A DNA stretch of 64,000 bases from JANQQC01 sp965262255 (GCA_965262255.1 OZ253505.1:744001-808000); one strand, 5' to 3'; counted from the stretch's first letter, positions 20,301-29,861 are shown. The notes: generated from the sequence alone by a model not told the origin. Made by a program: numbers and translations.

Positions 20301-22080
20301 CGCCATTCTTTTCTGTCTCAACCCGACCAGCAGTTTCGACTAAAATGTCACCCGAACCCGTGTTTTTTGCGTAAATCCCAAATCCTTCTTTTCCTTGCAC
20401 AGCATGTGTAGAAATCGTGAGTCGACCGGATTGCGTTTTGCTGACCCAAATGCCGTGCGCTTTGCCTTCGACCTTCGCGCTATTGGATAGCGTTACCGTG
20501 GTATTACCAGTATTTGTTGCCGAAATTCGTATTCCATCTCCTACTATAGACCCCTGAATTCGCGCCGAAGATGTCAGCGTGATGTTACCCGTTCCAGTTG
20601 ATTTTACGTATACTCCGTGGGTTCCACCTACGACAGGCCCGGCAGACCCAACTAAAATAACCACGTGTCCTTCGTTTTGTTTGTTTGTATAGATTCCGAT
20701 TCCGCCTCTTGCAGTGATATTGCCATTCGCTGAGATATTAATGCGTTCTTTGGTATTGCTATCGACCCAAATTCCGTTTGCGGATCCGCTAACACCGACA
20801 GAATTTATAGTAATCTCACCAGTTCCAGTTTTTGATATTTTTAGGCCATCGGATTCTCGCCCAGAAATATTGGCTGATGCGTTAACGACGACATTCCCTG
20901 TTCCTTCTGATTTGATATAGACCCCGTGTTTACCACCCGAAACTGTTCCAGACGCATTTGAAGAAAGTACGACATTGCCGCTTTTCAGATTGTGCATATA
21001 GATGCCGTGATCCGCGCTTCCCACGATTGCACCTGCGGCGGAAACATTCAAATTGTTTTGGGTGTCATTTTTTGCCCAAATTCCGTTCTTTGATCCTCTA
21101 ACCCCTGCGGCGCTGATTGTCAGTTCACCGGTTCCCGTTCCCGAAGCTTTGATACCGTCGCCGTCTTTACCTTCAACATTTGCTGTCGTTGAAATAACAA
21201 GATTACCCGTTCCGGCTGTCTTAACGTATATGCCGTGTTTCCCGCCCGTTACAGTTGCAGCTGTGTTCGTCGTAATCGACACACTTCCGCCATTCAGGGA
21301 GTTTCCATAGATTCCATGGTTTGCACTACCAATAATTATTCCTGCAGCCGAAATCGTAGTAGTTTCCGGCGATTCATTTTGAACCCAAATTCCATTTTTT
21401 GATCCCTTCACTCCCTCTGTCTGGACTGACACACGTCCCTTTCCTTTTTGCGTTACTTTGATTCCATCCCCATCTTTACCTTCTAAATTTCCTGTCAACG
21501 AAACAAGGACAGCCTCACTCGCTGCAGTTCCTCCCGCAGAACCACCGTTCGCGCCGATTATCACTCCGTGGCCCGACGCTACTATCACTCTTCCGCTTGC
21601 TGCTTGATCAATTGATACGCCTCCGCTCGCTGTGATATCGATAGCATTAAAAGTAGTCGGAGCAGGAGGTGGTGGCGGGGTATTTGGAGGCGGAGGAGGG
21701 GGTGGAGATCCAGGTGCAACGTTGATTCGAGCTTCATCAGTGATGTTTATATCCATGTTTCCGGTTGAGGTGTGTTTGATACTGGTCGTTATTCTTCCGG
21801 AACAGTTAATAGTTGTTGTATTTGGGGGCGACGAACTAGCCTCGGTACATTGGGCGACGGCCTCACCTGTGGACACTATTACAGCTGCACCTATTGCCAT
21901 AAATGACGAAGTAACAAACAATAGATTTTTCGATCCACTCTTTCGACCTGAGAAGGGAGTATTCGAACGCCGCTGATGTGCATCGAAATTCCCTAAGGAA
22001 GTTTTCCTTAGGGCGTGTTCGATTTCCTTACTAGGGCAAAGGTGTTTGTTATCTTCGGGTGCGAACATGCAGTTCTCCAT
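17308..22080 (-). CDS. Repeat-rich autotransporter (type Va) adhesin-like protein
   Basis: A 1590-residue outer-membrane protein. The N-terminus has a long extended signal peptide (about 75 residues, ending near GEAVAQC), as in many large autotransporters. A short proline-rich hinge (about residues 125-145) is followed by some 900 residues of beta-helix repeats. Units such as GSKNGIW, GSANHGIY and GGKHGIYVKT recur about every 26 residues and group into a larger period of 103 residues (309 bases). From about residue 1310 a C-terminal beta-barrel begins (GAWLSMDSGKFDYG) and ends FAMGVNWSW, with the terminal aromatic residue expected for BAM-dependent insertion. The ATG at 22080 is used; a TTG lies just before it. 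Ligand unknown. Confidence 0.93.
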   Translation of the reverse strand: MENCMFAPEDNKHLCPSKEIEHALRKTSLGNFDAHQRRSNTPFSGRKSGSKNLLFVTSSFMAIGAAVIVSTGEAVAQCTEASSSPPNTTTINCSGRITTSIKHTSTGNMDINITDEARINVAPGSPPPPPPPNTPPPPPAPTTFNAIDITASGGVSIDQAASGRVIVASGHGVIIGANGGSAGGTAASEAVLVSLTGNLEGKDGDGIKVTQKGKGRVSVQTEGVKGSKNGIWVQNESPETTTISAAGIIIGSANHGIYGNSLNGGSVSITTNTAATVTGGKHGIYVKTAGTGNLVISTTANVEGKDGDGIKASGTGTGELTISAAGVRGSKNGIWAKNDTQNNLNVSAAGAIVGSADHGIYMHNLKSGNVVLSSNASGTVSGGKHGVYIKSEGTGNVVVNASANISGRESDGLKISKTGTGEITINSVGVSGSANGIWVDSNTKERINISANGNITARGGIGIYTNKQNEGHVVILVGSAGPVVGGTHGVYVKSTGTGNITLTSSARIQGSIVGDGIRISATNTGNTTVTLSNSAKVEGKAHGIWVSKTQSGRLTISTHAVQGKEGFGIYAKNTGSGDILVETAGRVETEKNGGISIDNGSNGGFVTVSAFAGVESDEGHAIVIRNHGGDITLNTSGTVRNARSATGVDGIRIDDKGNGKITINSSGTVNGARYGVFAKAEGSNGSGHLRVTVSGEVTGSASDGIYLANKNSSGTYIRLETGAVTGGKHGIRALQYGTGDLTISTTGNVEARGSAATNIGIYAKINEDSDRGRLLIVTRRVTSRSGTGIVAKLESEDGNDLSISAQSVEGAIKGIDAVNKGEGNTSISATNAVTGSSGAGITVKSEGSGDIRINAGSVTGSGDHAIYAQQTSTGNITINVSGEVKSVAADKIGVLIKNVQTSDDVSISVGMTSGGKHGIYAKTNGDGRLNISATGDVTASSDHAIYAHNTDRGDVEVRGSGTISTTGQTAHGISAYAKRGGVTVTAQNVTGVVNAIYARAEGQNADVRVTVSGTVKTATGTAANFIAIDTQTNGGRTEIRLNSGTVLGTPDQLAIKNDEGRATVTLFSGATLSGNIELGRGRDEMKLSGGTLDAKAKIDGGVDPGIDVSEDQLTIDAGVNEITLSRVTNFDRLNLNNDGVLVLAGDQVLEIPIGSSGGTLSMKDGEPDDELTLKVDLPKGGKIEVDVNFETGKSDQLIITDNRGLTGGGKTSIRIADVSGSNAKPMLEEIQVIKVEGRGSVGKDDIDIETDNNVFGGIPYSVKFDDNSKTFSLYVKDDVLLDYRAMALASPVVLIDAFARVRTLAQRTGLRTASSPDFDTDNGAWLSMDSGKFDYGMLDNVYEYESSNFGFQAGYNFMEIQGNVGQWALGVTSQYRVMDTDFKGVRGAASMSSTGYGIGAIATWFGLNNSYIDLQAQYNLVQTDYSSYREGEVFSGSETGAMVLSAEFGKRWRVDPSLTFVPQAQISISNVGGDEFKTNSQKDMKFNGETSVLGRVGMGAEYDTYRYMIYGSTNYVYDSLSTWELTLGTGDNAGKFDDEIGSGGFEHKLGGALAISSNSTLFLELANRSSSGGDSKTSAFNFAMGVNWSW
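18600..21750 (-). repeat. Tandem degenerate coding repeat of the autotransporter passenger
   Basis: The passenger is built of diverged repeats: HGIY/NGIW-containing units of about 26 residues, arranged in blocks of four that repeat every 103 residues in the best-preserved N-terminal half. Such repeats may recombine and change passenger length. Boundaries are approximate. Confidence 0.75.
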
Positions 22081-22716
22081 CAAAGCTGCGAAGGTTTAGA
22101 AGAGACACTGAGGTATTCATCAACGAATACCCCATAGTGTAAGTCCTTTGTGGGGATGAGAAAGTGAGCGTATGCTTCGGCGACGAGCTATACATTTAGT
22201 GCGTGAATCATAAATTTCTAGACCAATATGGTGCGCCAAAAATTTTTTTCAACCTTTGGTTAAGTTCCTAATACCATATTCAATGCTTCCGACTCGGTAA
22301 GCATCATTTGAATATTAAAAGCCCATCGTCTTAGATTGTAGCGATTAGACACTAAAATTTGGCCCTTTTTGTGACAGAAACCAAAGTAAATCAAGGTTAA
22401 ACCCCGGAAGGATTTTTCTGTGTCATTCAACGACTTAGTACGAAGAGGTCCCCTAACTAGTAGAATTCGTGCATATCATCAAAAGGTTTTTCATCCTTTC
22501 CCCAATCAAAGTAACCTATAGTGTTATAGCGTTTATAGCTCTGGATGATAAAAATGTAGGCTAGGCGCTTTATTGTGGACATCTGTGTATCTAGTGCGAG
22601 GTATCGACGGCGATGACCTGTTCTTTTGAGGAACAGAAGCTAATAATCGAGCCTACTTGATTTGCAAACGCCCTAGTGCTGTTCAGGGCAGGAAAAATTA
22701 TGCTACAGGACGAACA
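22081..22716. other. Divergent intergenic region autotransporter-purB
   Basis: About 630 bases without a convincing gene. It must contain the divergent promoters of the autotransporter and purB. A weak hairpin ATGCTT...AAGCAT near 22290 is visible. Nothing else is recognised. Confidence 0.45.
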
Positions 22717-24012
22717 ATGATCAAAAGGTATTCAAGGCCGGCTATGACGCAAATTTGGACAGAAGAGTCTAAATATGCGATTTGGTTAGAAATTGAGATT
22801 CTAGCGGCAGAAGCTATGGAAAAACTCGAGCAAATCCCAATTGGAACTGCCGCGAACGTTCGTGCAAAAGGGAAATTTGATGCGGAGCGAATTAGAGAGA
22901 TAGAAGCTGAGGTAAAACATGACGTTATTGCGTTCTTAACCAATATTTCGGAGAACGTCGGAGAGTCTGCTAGGCACTTGCATAAAGGATTAACGTCATC
23001 TGACATCCTAGATACTTGTTTGTCCGTGCAACTTGATCGTGCGACTAATGTACTGATTGAGGGTATAAATTCAGTACTTAAAGCTTTAAAAGAACGAGCC
23101 TTACAACATCGTCTCACACCAACAATTGGTCGAAGCCATGGGATTCATGCTGAACCTACAACTTTAGGCGTAAAACTTGCTGGTTTTTATGCCGAGTTCG
23201 TTCGGTGCCTAGATAGACTGATAGCGGCAAAAAAAGAAATCGCCGTTTGCGCAATTTCCGGTGCTGTGGGGACATACGCAAATGTCGACCCTAGAGTTGA
23301 GCGACACGTTGCAAAATCGCTTGGATTGAGAGTTGAAACTGTATCTACGCAAGTCATTCCTCGGGATAGACACGCTATGTATTTTTCGATTCTCGGGGTG
23401 ATTGCGTCATCTATCGAACGTCTTGCAACCGAGATTCGTCACATGCAACGGACGGAACTCTTAGAGGCCGAGGAGTACTTTGCAAAAGGTCAAAAAGGAT
23501 CGTCAGCGATGCCGCATAAGCGCAACCCTGTACTCACTGAAAATTTAACAGGGTTGGCGCGCCTAGTGCGTTCGACAGTCACACCCGCTCTCGAAAATGT
23601 GGCTCTCTGGCACGAACGTGATATTTCGCATTCATCGGTTGAAAGGGGCATTGCACCCGATGCGACTATCCACCTTGACTTTGCGTTACATCGGTTAGCA
23701 GGGGTAGTGGAAAATTTAACCATCTATCCGGACAATATGAAAAGGAACATTGATTTACTGGGCGGTCTGCACAATTCGCAGCGTGTTCTTCTCGCTCTAA
23801 TTGAGGCTGGAGTAACCCGAGAGGATGCATACGTCATCGTTCAGCGAAACGCTATGAAAACTTGGGATAACGAAGGAGATTTTCTCGCTAATCTGAAATC
23901 TGATTCTGAAGTGGTTTCAAAGCTAGATGAACAGGAACTAGAGAGTTTGTTCGACTTGGACTATCATTTCAAACAAGTCGATTTTATTTTTGAGCGCGTG
24001 TTCGGAGAGTAA
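22717..24012 (+). CDS. purB: Adenylosuccinate lyase
   Basis: Cleaves SAICAR and adenylosuccinate to release fumarate in purine and AMP synthesis. From the ATG at 22717 (AGGA eight bases upstream) the protein is 431 residues, as in most bacteria, and begins MIKRYSRPAMTQIWTEESKY as the family does; the frame extends further upstream but without family similarity. Catalytic landmarks are TSSDILDTCLS, GRSHGIHAEPTT with the active His, and the fumarase/lyase signature GSSAMPHKRNP. It probably forms a homotetramer in the cytoplasm. prmA follows 73 bases downstream on the same strand. Confidence 0.97.
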   Translation: MIKRYSRPAMTQIWTEESKYAIWLEIEILAAEAMEKLEQIPIGTAANVRAKGKFDAERIREIEAEVKHDVIAFLTNISENVGESARHLHKGLTSSDILDTCLSVQLDRATNVLIEGINSVLKALKERALQHRLTPTIGRSHGIHAEPTTLGVKLAGFYAEFVRCLDRLIAAKKEIAVCAISGAVGTYANVDPRVERHVAKSLGLRVETVSTQVIPRDRHAMYFSILGVIASSIERLATEIRHMQRTELLEAEEYFAKGQKGSSAMPHKRNPVLTENLTGLARLVRSTVTPALENVALWHERDISHSSVERGIAPDATIHLDFALHRLAGVVENLTIYPDNMKRNIDLLGGLHNSQRVLLALIEAGVTREDAYVIVQRNAMKTWDNEGDFLANLKSDSEVVSKLDEQELESLFDLDYHFKQVDFIFERVFGE

Positions 24013-24085
24013 TCACGCCTCTGATCTCTCTTGAATTCTAGTACTCTTCGTGTCGCATTACTTTCTCTAATATTATTATTTCTCT

Positions 24086-24937
24086 ATGTATCAGGTAAGT
24101 GTCTTCGGAACCCGAGCGGAAGTTGAACGAGTTAGTGAGGCGATGGATTCTGTTGAATCCCCTCCCGCAACTGATATGCGAGAACATAAACGCGGTCAGT
24201 GGGTGATCGACATATTTGAAGATAATCACATAAAGGTCGGAGCATTTGCAGGGATCATTGAGCTTCTTTTTCCAAGTCGTTCTGCAATCATTAAGAAGCT
24301 CCCTGAAACCAACTGGGTCGCGAAGTCTTATGAAAACTTGCCTCCTGTAACGGCTGGCAATTTTGTAGTTGCGGGGAGTCATGTTAGGCCAAAGGTGCGG
24401 ACTGGACGAATTCCGTTAATGATAGAAGCAGGGTTAGCTTTTGGCACGGGGCATCATGGTTCAACTCTCGGGTGTTTGCAGGCCTTAGAGTTGGTTATGC
24501 GTCGGTCACAACCTAAACGTGTTCTTGATATTGGTACAGGGACTGGTGTATTGGCGATCGCTTCTCTTCTGAGCAGATGTAAACTAGCTCGGGGAACTGA
24601 TTTGTCGACCGACAGTGTCACGGTTGCAACTGAGAACGCAAGGAACAACTGCGTTGCAAGTCAATTCAAAGCTTACAAGGCTAACGGGATCAATACTGTT
24701 CAAATTTGTCGTCTCACCCCATACGATTTAGTATTTGCCAACATTCTTGCCAAACCGTTAGTGCAGCTGGCTCCAAGAATCAGTAAGGTTACAGCCGTAG
24801 GGGGATTTATAGTACTCTCCGGTATTCTAAATTATCAGGAGTCGATCGTGAAATCTGCTTTCGTATCGCATGGCAATACAGTATTCAATAGAATTCGATT
24901 GCATGAATGGACAACTTTGCTTCTTCAAAAAAACTAA
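24086..24937 (+). CDS. prmA: Ribosomal protein L11 methyltransferase
   Basis: Trimethylates lysines and the N-terminus of ribosomal protein L11 using SAM. 283 residues. The N-terminal 100 residues correspond to the L11-binding domain, less conserved. The methyltransferase domain shows EAGLAFGTGHHGSTLGCL, the SAM motif LDIGTGTGVLAIAS, and the catalytic-region DLVFANILAKPLVQLAP. The family usually has GTGHHxTT; here the site is GTGHHGST, as in alphaproteobacteria. It may be cotranscribed with purB; the end is convergent with the Sel1 gene only 30 bases away. Confidence 0.93.
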   Translation: MYQVSVFGTRAEVERVSEAMDSVESPPATDMREHKRGQWVIDIFEDNHIKVGAFAGIIELLFPSRSAIIKKLPETNWVAKSYENLPPVTAGNFVVAGSHVRPKVRTGRIPLMIEAGLAFGTGHHGSTLGCLQALELVMRRSQPKRVLDIGTGTGVLAIASLLSRCKLARGTDLSTDSVTVATENARNNCVASQFKAYKANGINTVQICRLTPYDLVFANILAKPLVQLAPRISKVTAVGGFIVLSGILNYQESIVKSAFVSHGNTVFNRIRLHEWTTLLLQKN

Positions 24938-26861
24938 CCCAAGGAGAGAACAACAGGTAAATTGAGATTAGTCGTACCACATATCGGATACTTCTTGTTC
25001 TTTAGAGCGTTTTTCTTCAATTCGCCTTCTCCTACTTTCGCCATCATGACGAATTTGTTTTAGATTCTCGTTAGGTGAATTACAATTTTGGTGTTGTTCA
25101 ATAAATCCATCAATTTGAGATGTCCATTCTTCTAGTCTACCTATTTCGTTATATATAATCTCTTCACAAAAGGAACAATACGAATGACCTGGAAAACCTG
25201 CCTCATGGCCGTAAACCCAACTCCACAAAGATTCAAGTTTAGATATTATCATTTTCTGAATTTCCTTTAATATTCTCAAATTTTCTTTTTTCTCTTTGAA
25301 TATCCGATCCAAACATCTTCTCAGTATTACTTTAGTCGTTTTCGTCAGTTTTTCTATCCTTTCGCTAACATCTATCATAATAAGACTGTAAACTGCTAAG
25401 TCCGAATCTTTCTCAGCCGCCCGAGCGTAAAGTCGAACAATTTCAATTAAAATACTTTCATCGATTGGCATAAAAAATTTTTCATCTAACTCGTACCTAT
25501 AATTTTTAAACTTCACAAATTCGAGAGAGTAAGTTTGAAGTAACCTCTCTTTTTGAATTGCGAGTCCTATCAAAGCACCGGGATATTCCAAGTTTGCAGC
25601 TTTCACCAACCAATACTCCTCTAACCTTGTGCTTTTCTCGATACTTATCCCTAATGCCAACTCATTTGCTAAATGGTACATCGTGCTGGCATAGCCGTGT
25701 TTTGCTGATTTAGTCAGATAATCTATATACCTTTCTCTATTCGGTTCGACTATGGTTCCTAGTTTGTCACAACTAGAAAGGTCATACATTCCGTTTGACT
25801 TTTCTAGTTCCTCCCCGATTCTCAGATAATTTTCTGCAGCATCTAGTCTATCTTTTTCTGATGTTACTCCGTCACAAATAAAACCTAACTTTCCAAAGTC
25901 CCGGCCGTATTTACATTTTGTAGCGGATTTTTTTAACCAAAAAATTGCCTTCTTTATATCTCTTTCGATGTTTTTTCCCAGGTGGTAATCCCAACCCAAG
26001 TTGTATTGGGCGCCGCAGCTTCCTAAAGCTGCAGATAGAATTTGGCTATAATAATGCCCGACAAATTCGATTTGAATTTTATAGAAATCAGTCAACAGCC
26101 AGAGTGATTTTAGATTTTCATTCACAAGACCATTAAAAATGCACTCTCCGTAATATGCGGAAAAAGTGTTTTGTGTTACCATAGAATCTTTAGCTCTAAC
26201 ATAACGATTCCAAAGAACACTTCTCCAATCTTTTTCGAGTTTATCGGTGTCGTAAGGTTTGAATACACGTTCGAAATAAGTAAAGTCTTGTGGACAGTCG
26301 AATCCGGTCATTTTCCTAATTGATTCTTTAAAAAGGCATACAGGATCGTTTAAGTCTAGCCCCACTTTCTCTGCAAACTTTGCTTCTTCGTAAGTCTCGG
26401 GAAAAAAACTTCCTTCATCAACTAACGCCCAGAATCGGTTTTTTGCGTCCTCGTTATTTCCCTGTATTGCCAAAATGTACCAATCAATAGCTTCTTGCAC
26501 ATCTTGTTCTATACCTAATCCGCACTCATAAGCGACTCCAACATGATATCGGGCGATGGAATGCCCCTGCTCTGCAGCTAACATGTACAATCGTATAGAT
26601 TCATCGCTATTTTGAAGTACTCCAAGGCCATGTTCATAGCAAGTCGCGAGTTCGAATGTGGATTGTACTCCACCTAACTCGCTAGAGCGATGATACCAAT
26701 AGACTGCAATTTTTAGATTTTCTTCAATTCCAAGTCCTAGCCTATACATTTTTGCCAGTTGCTCTTGTGCATGTAGATCATTTCTTTCCGATGCAACTTT
26801 GAGCCATTTCAAGGCAGAAACGTAATCCTTCCGACAACCCAATCCTTCCAAATACATTACA

Positions 26862-27932
26862 TGTACAGTCCCGCAAACAGGTTTTCATTATGATATACTT
26901 CCATTATACAGCAATTCTATCTTTAGGAAACAGTTATGGGACAGGTATTACACCCCAACGCAGTCACTACCCATGCGATCAGAAAAGAGATCCAAGAGGC
27001 TCCCAAAGAAGTCTCAAGTCGCGCCTTATCGAGGCGCCACGGATTAAGCTTGCCAACAGTTCTGAAATGGCGCGAGCGTGAGTCGGTCGAAGACCGACGG
27101 TCGGGTCCACAAGACCCGAGGCCAAAGAGTTTGAGTAAAGTAGAGGAAGCCGCTTGTGTTTATTTCCGGACGACAACTCGGTTGTCGTTGGATGACTGTT
27201 TGTATTCTCTGCAAGACTCAATTCCCCATTTAAAAAGATCGAATCTCCATCGGCTATTTCAGAAATACGGGATATCTACACTTCCAAAAGAAGAAAATAA
27301 AACTCCCGAGACGAAGAAGTTCAAAGAGTATCCGATCGGTTACTTCCACGTCGATATAGCCCATGTCAACACCGAAGAAGGTCGGCTCTATATGTTCGTA
27401 GCCATCGACCGCACATCGAAATACGCCTACGTTGAACTGCACGACAAATCGACGCGAGAAGTCGCTGTTCAGTTTATCGAGGCCTTGGTTGAAAAAGTGC
27501 CCTACACTATCCATACGATCTTGACTGACAATGGCAGTCAGTTCACTAGTTCAAGAAACCCTAAAGTCTCGGTGAAAGAAAACGAATCACCCGATCATGA
27601 AATCAATAAGGATGTCAAATGCAACGCATTTGACGCTGTTTGCTCAGAGAATAATATCAAACATAAATTGACACTTCCCTATCATCCCTGGACGAACGGA
27701 CAAGTGGAACGAATGAATCGAACCATTAAAGAAGCTACTGTGAAAAAGTATCACTACGAGACACATGACAAACTGAAAGAACACATCCAGTGCTTTATAG
27801 ATGCCTATAATTTTGCTAAAAGGTTAAAGGCTCACAAAGGTTTAACGATCTTCGACTTTATTAACAAATGTTGGCAAGAGGAACCAGAAAGATTCATCAA
27901 AAACCCTGAAAACCTGTTTGCGGGACTATACA
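26862..27932 (+). mobile_element. IS481-family insertion sequence, copy A (1071 bp)
   Basis: Ends are TGTACAGTCCCGCAAACAGG and the inverse CCTGTTTGCGGGACTATACA, with the terminal TGT...ACA typical of IS481. The insertion is flanked by ATTACA at 26856-26861 and 27933-27938, a 6-bp target duplication. One transposase gene fills the element. Copy B at 53213-54283 has exactly the same length in the opposite orientation. Copy A sits inside the Sel1-repeat gene. Confidence 0.97.
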
Positions 27933-27955
27933 ATTACACCAAGCCGACGTTGTGA
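26936..27955 (+). CDS. IS481-family transposase (copy A)
   Basis: A 339-residue DDE transposase. An N-terminal HTH (LSRRHGLSLPTVLKWRER) precedes an RNase H-like integrase core with catalytic D140 (YFHVDIA), D198 (TDNGSQFT) and E258 (NGQVERMNRTI). AGGAAA lies before the ATG. The frame passes through the right inverted repeat and ends 23 bases into the host gene, so the last residues (NYTKPTL) are host-derived. It looks intact and probably active, given near identity to copy B. Confidence 0.95.
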   Translation: MGQVLHPNAVTTHAIRKEIQEAPKEVSSRALSRRHGLSLPTVLKWRERESVEDRRSGPQDPRPKSLSKVEEAACVYFRTTTRLSLDDCLYSLQDSIPHLKRSNLHRLFQKYGISTLPKEENKTPETKKFKEYPIGYFHVDIAHVNTEEGRLYMFVAIDRTSKYAYVELHDKSTREVAVQFIEALVEKVPYTIHTILTDNGSQFTSSRNPKVSVKENESPDHEINKDVKCNAFDAVCSENNIKHKLTLPYHPWTNGQVERMNRTIKEATVKKYHYETHDKLKEHIQCFIDAYNFAKRLKAHKGLTIFDFINKCWQEEPERFIKNPENLFAGLYNYTKPTL

Positions 27956-28217
27956 CTTCAGATGTCCATACAGAGCTGCTTCTATATACTTTTTCAACGC
28001 CTCTGTGTATCGCTTCTCGCTGAACAGAGCTTGTCCCGCCTCAAAGACCGGTATCGCTTTAGCATCGTCTTCTTTGCTCTTGATCCTTGTTATTCTTAAA
28101 AGTTCCTCTACTTGGCTTATGTCCAAGGCCTTAGAGACGCTATATTTATCAGGCTGGATAATATCTGCCACAATGGTATTTTCCTCATTCTCTATGTCTT
28201 GGTCAACTTCATTTGGC

Positions 28218-29861
28218 TTATTCATCTTCTAGCTCATCCAGTTCTCTTTGAAGGTCTTTTCTTTTTGTCTCCAACTGTTCACACTCTCGCTCTATTTCTT
28301 TCTGACGATCCTTGGCGACTTCGTCCATAAATTGTGGCTGCCTCAACGAATGTTGGTACAGTTCGAATTCGTCTGTTTCTTTCAGGTCGTTTAGTTCCGA
28401 TAGTGCTGTGAACCGACGCTGTTGTAAGTGCTTATACAACCGCCTTAAATACTCGAGATCTTCATCAATCTCAGTTTGTATGTCATCGATATTATTTCGA
28501 AGACAGAATCCCCGAGGATCCTCTGCGATTTCCTTTAACAAACTAAGATTATTGGAGTTTCTAGCTCTGTTTATCAACTTCATCAGCTTTTCATGTGATT
28601 TTCGTGCTGAACCACTTGAGTGAAGATCAGGATGATATAACTTAGCCAATTTTCGATAAATTTCATTAACTTCTGCGGGGTTCTCCTCAGTTTTCATTCG
28701 TTGTTTGGCTTTCCTTTTGGTCTGTTCGTACTCTTGATTGAGTTTTTCCTCCTCCGAACTATACTCTAGCTCAATATCCTCAAATGTTGTATCCGTCGGA
28801 CGAAGATACATATCTATTCTTATCTGCAGATACTTAACTTTCAATCGCAATGAATCTCGCTTTTGGTAAAATTCGTGTAATTTGTCACGGACAACGTATT
28901 TTACTTGATCAATACCTCGTCGTATGTGATCAAACTCCTTCTCTATATCTGCGAGCTGGTTCCGAGACCACTCCACCAATCTGTGCAATTGTTTCTGTTC
29001 AGGGTTTTGAAACAACACTATTCCGTGTCGTAGTCCATCGGAAGATTCAGTTTTCGCTGAAGCAGGAATATGATCCGCACTGACATACAGCTCATCAGTT
29101 TCGATGGTAAACTCAGTTTGTTTCAACTGATCAAGATACCAATTACACATCTCGGAGACTTGAACATTTGACGAATTAGCTTTTTCTTCTAACCATTTCA
29201 ACATTTTATCATTGTCGCAAGCAAGGGAGTATGCTTGCCCCTTATATTTACCCCACGAAAGTATCGTGGGGTACCAAGTTTCGTCGCAGTACTCGATGAT
29301 CTTGTAAATTGACGTAAGTCGTTTCGCTTCCGCTATCGGCCTTAATACGGCCTGAATAAAATCCGATACCGTGGATAACCTTCCCAACGGGTCTTGCAAG
29401 TTTCTTACACGAAGAGCATAGAACGCTCGCAAAGAACTCAAACTATTGTCGTTAATCGGAAACGGATCAAGTAACCTTTGCGTTAGACGCAACACACTGA
29501 AACCACGATCCAAGGCGAGTTCTGTCCCAACATCTATCCAGTCTGGACACAAAAAATCGTCGTACACTTTTTTCAAGTTAAACGCACACAAGTGACCTCC
29601 ATGTGCATAGCTTTGTAGCTCTTGGTAAACAAATACGGGAACCTCCCCTTGATTCAGACACTCCAAAGCATCAGGATCATAAGTAATTTGATCGGAATAG
29701 AATTCCGCGTCAGCATCTCTTTCGAGGTATTGATCAAAAACATCTCCGACTACATTCCAACCGTCCATACGTTGAGCGACAATCCGATTGGGTTTTACTG
29801 CCGACACCTCCTGAACTGTCGACAAGTCCGCCAACAACCAATGATTACTGTGAATCTCCAT
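28218..29861 (-). CDS. J-domain protein with degenerate exonuclease-like N-terminus
   Basis: A 547-residue cytoplasmic protein. Residues 5-150 resemble a DnaQ/ExoX-type 3'-5' exonuclease fold, but the metal-binding residues look lost (ADLST where DxE is expected, CAFNLKKVYDD where HNxxFD is expected). Residues 200-226 (LSWGKYKGQAYSLA...) match the GKYKGK motif found C-terminal to ExoX-type domains. A coiled coil spans about 285-395. A J domain follows with KLAKLYHPDLH (HPD at 410-412), then more coiled coil to the end. J domains recruit Hsp70/DnaK. The gene overlaps the Sel1-repeat gene by eight bases. This architecture is unfamiliar to me as a known system; the exonuclease assignment is inference from pattern alone. 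Confidence 0.75.
   Translation of the reverse strand: MEIHSNHWLLADLSTVQEVSAVKPNRIVAQRMDGWNVVGDVFDQYLERDADAEFYSDQITYDPDALECLNQGEVPVFVYQELQSYAHGGHLCAFNLKKVYDDFLCPDWIDVGTELALDRGFSVLRLTQRLLDPFPINDNSLSSLRAFYALRVRNLQDPLGRLSTVSDFIQAVLRPIAEAKRLTSIYKIIEYCDETWYPTILSWGKYKGQAYSLACDNDKMLKWLEEKANSSNVQVSEMCNWYLDQLKQTEFTIETDELYVSADHIPASAKTESSDGLRHGIVLFQNPEQKQLHRLVEWSRNQLADIEKEFDHIRRGIDQVKYVVRDKLHEFYQKRDSLRLKVKYLQIRIDMYLRPTDTTFEDIELEYSSEEEKLNQEYEQTKRKAKQRMKTEENPAEVNEIYRKLAKLYHPDLHSSGSARKSHEKLMKLINRARNSNNLSLLKEIAEDPRGFCLRNNIDDIQTEIDEDLEYLRRLYKHLQQRRFTALSELNDLKETDEFELYQHSLRQPQFMDEVAKDRQKEIERECEQLETKRKDLQRELDELEDE

Larger units (their letters stand above)
24968..28225 (-). pseudogene. Sel1-repeat protein gene, broken by an IS481 insertion
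   Basis: The N-terminal piece (from ATG 28225) ends RRLGVIV at the IS; the C-terminal piece resumes MYLEGLGCRKDY from 26857. Removing the IS (26862-27932) and one copy of its 6-bp duplication joins them in frame as RRLGVMYLEGLGC, a perfect Sel1 unit, giving an ancestral 726-residue protein. Several Sel1/TPR-like repeats follow (for example KMYRLGLGIEENLKIAVYWYHRSSELGG), and a charged C-terminus with CSFCEEI. No signal peptide. Sel1 repeats are protein-interaction scaffolds. The start overlaps the stop of the J-domain gene by eight bases, so the two were translated together. The remaining 629-residue piece might still be made from an internal start, but it lacks the N-terminus. Confidence 0.9.

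Noticed and set aside
18600..21750. Regular spacing of similar sequence, considered as CRISPR-like or other direct repeat array.
   Set aside because: The repeats are diverged, in coding phase and translate to autotransporter beta-helix units.
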